This document shows positions 5,648 through 7,755 of a stretch of 7,755 nt of DNA, piece by piece. The notes below the pieces were generated by a model, which worked only from the letters and a program-made list of their open reading frames with translations, had not been told where the DNA came from and did not search any database. The stretch is from an uncultured Methanobrevibacter sp. (lineage in GTDB: Archaea > Methanobacteriota > Methanobacteria > Methanobacteriales > Methanobacteriaceae), in assembly GCA_905235495.1 (NCBI GenBank), contig CAJOMK010000058.1, positions 1-7,755 of the forward strand, read 5' to 3'. The position numbers and the translations under genes are program-made. Position 1 is the first letter of the stretch; each line of letters begins with the position of its first letter.

Positions 5648-5704
5648 TCCGTATAATCCTCGCCCATTATGCGGATTTAACCAAATATATTGTTCAGGCT
5701 AAAC
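5594..5704 (+). repeat. Partial 3'-end duplication of the zinc-ribbon gene
   Basis: Bases 5606-5636 and 5674-5704 are an exact 31-bp direct repeat, offset 68. Similarity extends leftward with a one-codon gap (5594-5605 against 5665-5673). The first copy is the end of the gene (HYDYDLTKYIVQAKQLT, stop). The second, after that stop, would read HYADLTKYIVQAKPLNKKP and end at TAA 5722-5724. It is in a different frame from the gene and has no start, so it is a non-coding remnant. Slippage or template switching would explain it. Confidence 0.9.
5646..5677 (+). repeat. 12-bp quasi-palindrome at the zinc-ribbon gene stop
   Basis: AATCCGTATAAT (5646-5657) pairs with ATTATGCGGATT (5666-5677): eleven Watson-Crick pairs and one G-U, around the C-rich loop CCTCGCCC. 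The left arm begins inside the TAA stop. The right arm overlaps the start of the second copy of the 31-bp repeat. No T-tract follows, so it is not a standard terminator. An RNA-processing or mRNA-stability hairpin between two cotranscribed genes is possible. Confidence 0.7.
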
Positions 5705-5791
5705 CTTTAAACAAAAAGCCTTAATGGTTAATAAATCTAAATCCTATTTAGGAATTGAGAATATGAAAATTAAAGATATATTGAGGATAAT

Positions 5792-7066
5792 ATGAAAGTA
5801 TTTATAGAAACTTATGGATGTACATTCAATCAGGCAGATTCTGATATTATGGCAGGTATCTTAAATGCGAATGCTATTGAAATAGTTGACAGTCAGGAAG
5901 AGGCCGATGCCATCATTGTCAACACATGTTATGTAAAATTGCCTACTGAAAGTAAGGTAATCAACAGAATCAAAAACCTTCAAACTGAGGTTCCTGATAA
6001 GGAAATCATTGTTGCAGGATGTATGGTTGAAGTGGATCCTAAAAAACTTGAGGACATTGGACCAAACTGTTCCTGGATTGGACCTCATCAACTGAATAAA
6101 ACTGCAGATGTGGTTAAGTCTGCCATTGCAGGAGAGGTTTCCCGAGAGTTCGGTTTTTCAGATGAGCCTAAGGTTTGTGTTCCTAAAATACGTCAAGACC
6201 CATGTGTTCATGTTATCCAAATATGTGAAGGCTGTTTAGGTGCCTGTACCTATTGCTGCACACGTTTTGCAAGAGGTCATTTAAACAGTTATCCTATTAA
6301 GGACATCGTTGCTGAAGCAAAGCAAGCTATTGAAGATGGCTGTGTGGAGATTGAACTTACTGCTCAAGATACCTCTGCATTTGGTAAGGATACCGGTGAA
6401 AAGCTTGCAGATTTGATTAGAGAAGTTGCCAGTTTGGATGGGGACTTCAAGGTACGTGTTGGAATGATGCATCCTAAGAACATAGGTGGAGACCTTGAAG
6501 ATTTGATTGATGCATTCAAGATGGAAAAGGTATACAATTTCATTCATTTGCCTATTCAATCAGGTAGTGATGCAGTTTTAAAGCATATGAAAAGAAATCA
6601 CACTGTTGAGGATTATAAGAAAATTGTCTATAGGTTCAAAGAGGAAATTCCAGACCTTACTTTAGCTACCGATATAATCATCGGATATCCTACAGAAACT
6701 GAAGAAGACTTTATGATGACTGCAGATTTGATTGAAGAAATCAAATTCAATTTGATTCACTTATCAAAATATCAGCATAGAGAAGGTGCTGCATCTTCCA
6801 ATCTTAAAAGCATTCCTTTTGAGGATATGAAAAGAAGATCTAAATATTTGTCTGACATTAAATTCGGAATCATTGAAGAGGAAAATAAGATATTGAAAGA
6901 TAAGGAATTGAATGCATTGGTGGTTGGTAAAGGATCTAAAGGCGGATTCATTGCAAAAACAGATTCCTATATTCCTGTAGTGGTTCAGGATGTCGAATTA
7001 GGAGAATTCATTAAAGTCCATATTGATGAAACCACTGGAACTTATTTGATTGGTCATAAGATTTAA
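5792..7066 (+). CDS. tRNA t6A37 methylthiotransferase, archaeal MiaB/CDKAL1-like
   Basis: This radical SAM enzyme adds a methylthio group to C2 of N6-threonylcarbamoyladenosine at position 37 of ANN-decoding tRNAs, giving ms2t6A, which stabilises codon pairing. The 424 residues show the three-part methylthiotransferase plan. The N-terminal UPF0004 domain has C10, C46 and C77 for the auxiliary 4Fe-4S cluster. The radical SAM domain has C148-x3-C152-x2-C155 (CLGACTYC, followed by CTRFARG). The C-terminal TRAM domain for tRNA binding spans about 361-424. ETYGCTFNQADSDIM at the N-terminus and LTAQDTSAFGKDTG are typical of the archaeal/eukaryotic e-MtaB group rather than MiaB or RimO. GAGG (5783-5786), five bases before ATG 5792, supports this start. 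It probably shares a transcript with the zinc-ribbon gene upstream. I leave the symbol blank because mtaB means a methanol methyltransferase in methanogens. Confidence 0.92.
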   Translation: MKVFIETYGCTFNQADSDIMAGILNANAIEIVDSQEEADAIIVNTCYVKLPTESKVINRIKNLQTEVPDKEIIVAGCMVEVDPKKLEDIGPNCSWIGPHQLNKTADVVKSAIAGEVSREFGFSDEPKVCVPKIRQDPCVHVIQICEGCLGACTYCCTRFARGHLNSYPIKDIVAEAKQAIEDGCVEIELTAQDTSAFGKDTGEKLADLIREVASLDGDFKVRVGMMHPKNIGGDLEDLIDAFKMEKVYNFIHLPIQSGSDAVLKHMKRNHTVEDYKKIVYRFKEEIPDLTLATDIIIGYPTETEEDFMMTADLIEEIKFNLIHLSKYQHREGAASSNLKSIPFEDMKRRSKYLSDIKFGIIEEENKILKDKELNALVVGKGSKGGFIAKTDSYIPVVVQDVELGEFIKVHIDETTGTYLIGHKI

Positions 7067-7069
7067 TGG

Positions 7070-7180
7070 TTTTTTCAATTTTGTTTATTAATTTTATTCC
7101 ATTTTTTATTTTTTCTTTTAGATTGTTAATTTTTTTGACCAATTTTTGACTTATTTTTTCTTTTATTTTTTACTTATTTT
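7070..7180 (+). terminator. T-tract termination zone after the methylthiotransferase gene
   Basis: T runs of four to seven recur from three bases after the stop codon to about 7180. Examples are 7070-7075, 7102-7107, 7109-7114, 7130-7136, 7154-7159 and 7166-7171. No hairpin is associated with them. This matches the zone after the Tes-family gene. Confidence 0.65.
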
Positions 7181-7662
7181 TCCAATTTAAAAATTCATTG
7201 TTCCTTATTTATTTTTTTAAGGATTTCTTTATTACTTTTTTTCATTTAATTATATAATTTTCATTATTTTTTTATTTAGAAAATTCTTAGAAAATTTATA
7301 TAAAAAACTCTTTCTAAATCAATTATTTTTTAAAATAACATGTAATTTAACTTGTATTTTTATTTTAAAGAATAATTAATATTTTATTTGGCTTTTAAAG
7401 AAAAATTTCTTTAATTTATCTTTTTAAAGCTTATACTTTTTTATTTTAATTAAATAAAGATATTTAACTTTTTATTTAAAGAATTAAGGGTTTTTAAAAG
7501 GTTTAAATTTTAAGAGTTCTAATGCTTTAAAATACCCATTTTTTATATAATTTTATCTATATTTTTTTAATAAGTTTTAATATTTCTTAATATCAAAAAA
7601 TCTATATTTATGTTTCTAATTTTTAAATTATAAGTGATTTAATCCTTTAAAAAAACAAAACA
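7181..7662. other. Long AT-rich gap before the histone gene, with possible small-RNA signals
   Basis: There is no convincing open frame on either strand; ATG codons here run quickly into stops. Elements seen are TTTATATA at 7295-7302 (a TATA-like box), a perfect 9-bp inverted repeat TTAAAGAAA/TTTCTTTAA (7395-7403 with 7406-7414), and TTTAAAG recurring near 7365, 7394, 7424 and 7475. A GGG...CCC-closed hairpin (7488-7537) followed by T6 is listed separately. The box and the hairpin could bound a small RNA of about 200 bases, but nothing else supports one. Confidence 0.35.
7488..7543 (+). terminator. GC-capped hairpin and T6 within the gap
   Basis: GGGTTTTTAAA (7488-7498) pairs with TTTAAAATACCC (7526-7537) over 11 pairs with one bulged T. 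The loop is 27 bases, and a T6 run follows at 7540-7545. The GGG and CCC ends stand out from almost pure A/T surroundings. It is too far from the methylthiotransferase stop (over 420 bases) to be its obvious terminator. It may end an unannotated small RNA or be chance. Confidence 0.35.
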
Positions 7663-7670
7663 TTTATATA
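7663..7670 (+). promoter_or_regulatory. TATA box of the histone gene
   Basis: TTTATATA is preceded by an A-rich element (AAAAACAAAACA, 7651-7662) in the position of a TFB recognition element. The expected start site, about 25 bases downstream near 7690, would give a leader of about 15 bases holding the perfect GGAGGTGA ribosome binding site. This is the strongest promoter plus ribosome binding site pairing in the window, as expected for an abundant protein. Confidence 0.75.
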
Positions 7671-7705
7671 TTATGTGTTATAAATTTTCAATTGGAGGTG
7701 AAAAT

Positions 7706-7755
7706 ATGAGTGAATTACCAATCGCACCTGTCGGTCGTATTTTAAAAAATGCTGG
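7706..7755 (+). CDS. Archaeal histone, 3' part outside window
   Basis: Sixteen complete codons are visible: MSELPIAPVGRILKNA, then G begun in the last bases. This is the N-terminus and first helix of archaeal HMf/HMt-type histones, small histone-fold proteins of about 65-70 residues that form dimers and wrap DNA. The xLPIAPVGRI block is nearly invariant in the family and includes the arginine that reaches into the DNA minor groove. GGAGGTGA (7694-7701), four bases before ATG, is a perfect match to the 16S 3' end and signals high expression. The rest of the gene lies beyond the right edge, so length and histone-fold completeness cannot be judged. Several paralogues are usual in methanogens, so no specific symbol is given. 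Confidence 0.94.
   Translation, partial: MSELPIAPVGRILKNA

Noticed and set aside
5646..5704. Repeats as a CRISPR unit or an insertion-sequence end
   Set aside because: There are only two copies, the repeat is coding sequence of the adjacent gene, and no transposase or cas gene is present.
5665..5724. Second copy of the repeat as a separate small gene or pseudogene
   Set aside because: It has no start codon or ribosome binding site and covers only about 19 codons; it is better described as a partial duplication.
5861..6559. Two minus-strand frames inside the methylthiotransferase gene
   Set aside because: They are antisense to conserved radical SAM coding sequence, and their translations look random.
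7194..7230. TCCTT/AAGGA inverted repeat (7202-7206 with 7219-7223)
   Set aside because: It is only five pairs around a T-rich loop, which is expected by chance here.

Overview
The window comes from a methanogenic archaeon, most likely a mesophilic Methanobacteriales member of the Methanobrevibacter type. The evidence is the gene content: archaeal ether-lipid enzymes, the first enzyme of methanopterin synthesis, a homoaconitase-type small subunit with the methanogen loop motif, and an archaeal histone. Supporting signs are the low-GC coding sequence, extremely T-rich gaps, ribosome binding sites of the GGAGGTGA type and TTTATATA-type TATA boxes. The genus is inferred from composition and gene style, not from a marker.

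Layout, left to right. (1) The 3' part of carS (CDP-archaeol synthase) runs in from the left edge. It meets a small minus-strand helix-turn-helix-like gene head-on; the short gap between them is almost entirely one perfect 8-bp hairpin. (2) A 300-bp AT-rich divergent region precedes a radical SAM enzyme with the multi-cysteine architecture of the MJ0619/tetraether lipid synthase (Tes) family. (3) A 380-bp gap follows. Its first part holds T-tracts spaced about one helical turn apart, and its second part is a promoter and structured leader for mptG. (4) mptG (methanopterin) is followed by a hairpin plus T11, then by hacB, a homoaconitase small subunit for coenzyme B. (5) A 400-bp gap opens with two tandem hairpin/U-tract structures. 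(6) A COG1326-type zinc-ribbon protein and a tRNA t6A37 methylthiotransferase follow, probably cotranscribed. The gap between them carries a 31-bp exact repeat of the 3' end of the first gene and a 12-bp quasi-palindrome. (7) A 640-bp T-rich gap leads to a strong promoter and ribosome binding site for a histone gene cut by the right edge.

How the genes fit together. carS and the Tes-family enzyme can act in one pathway: CarS activates the archaeol head-group precursor, and Tes joins two archaeol lipids into membrane-spanning tetraethers. mptG and hacB start the syntheses of two methanogenesis cofactors, tetrahydromethanopterin and coenzyme B. The MJ0619 family has been proposed for both tetraether synthesis and methanopterin methylation. 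Here its gene sits between a lipid gene and a methanopterin gene, so neighbourhood alone does not decide its role. The methylthiotransferase acts in tRNA modification and the histone in chromatin.

I see no CRISPR array, insertion sequence, phage or defence gene, and no obvious undescribed multi-gene system. The most unusual signals are non-coding: the 3'-end duplication at 5594-5704, the competing hairpins before mptG, the phased T-tracts, and a possible small RNA at about 7295-7545.
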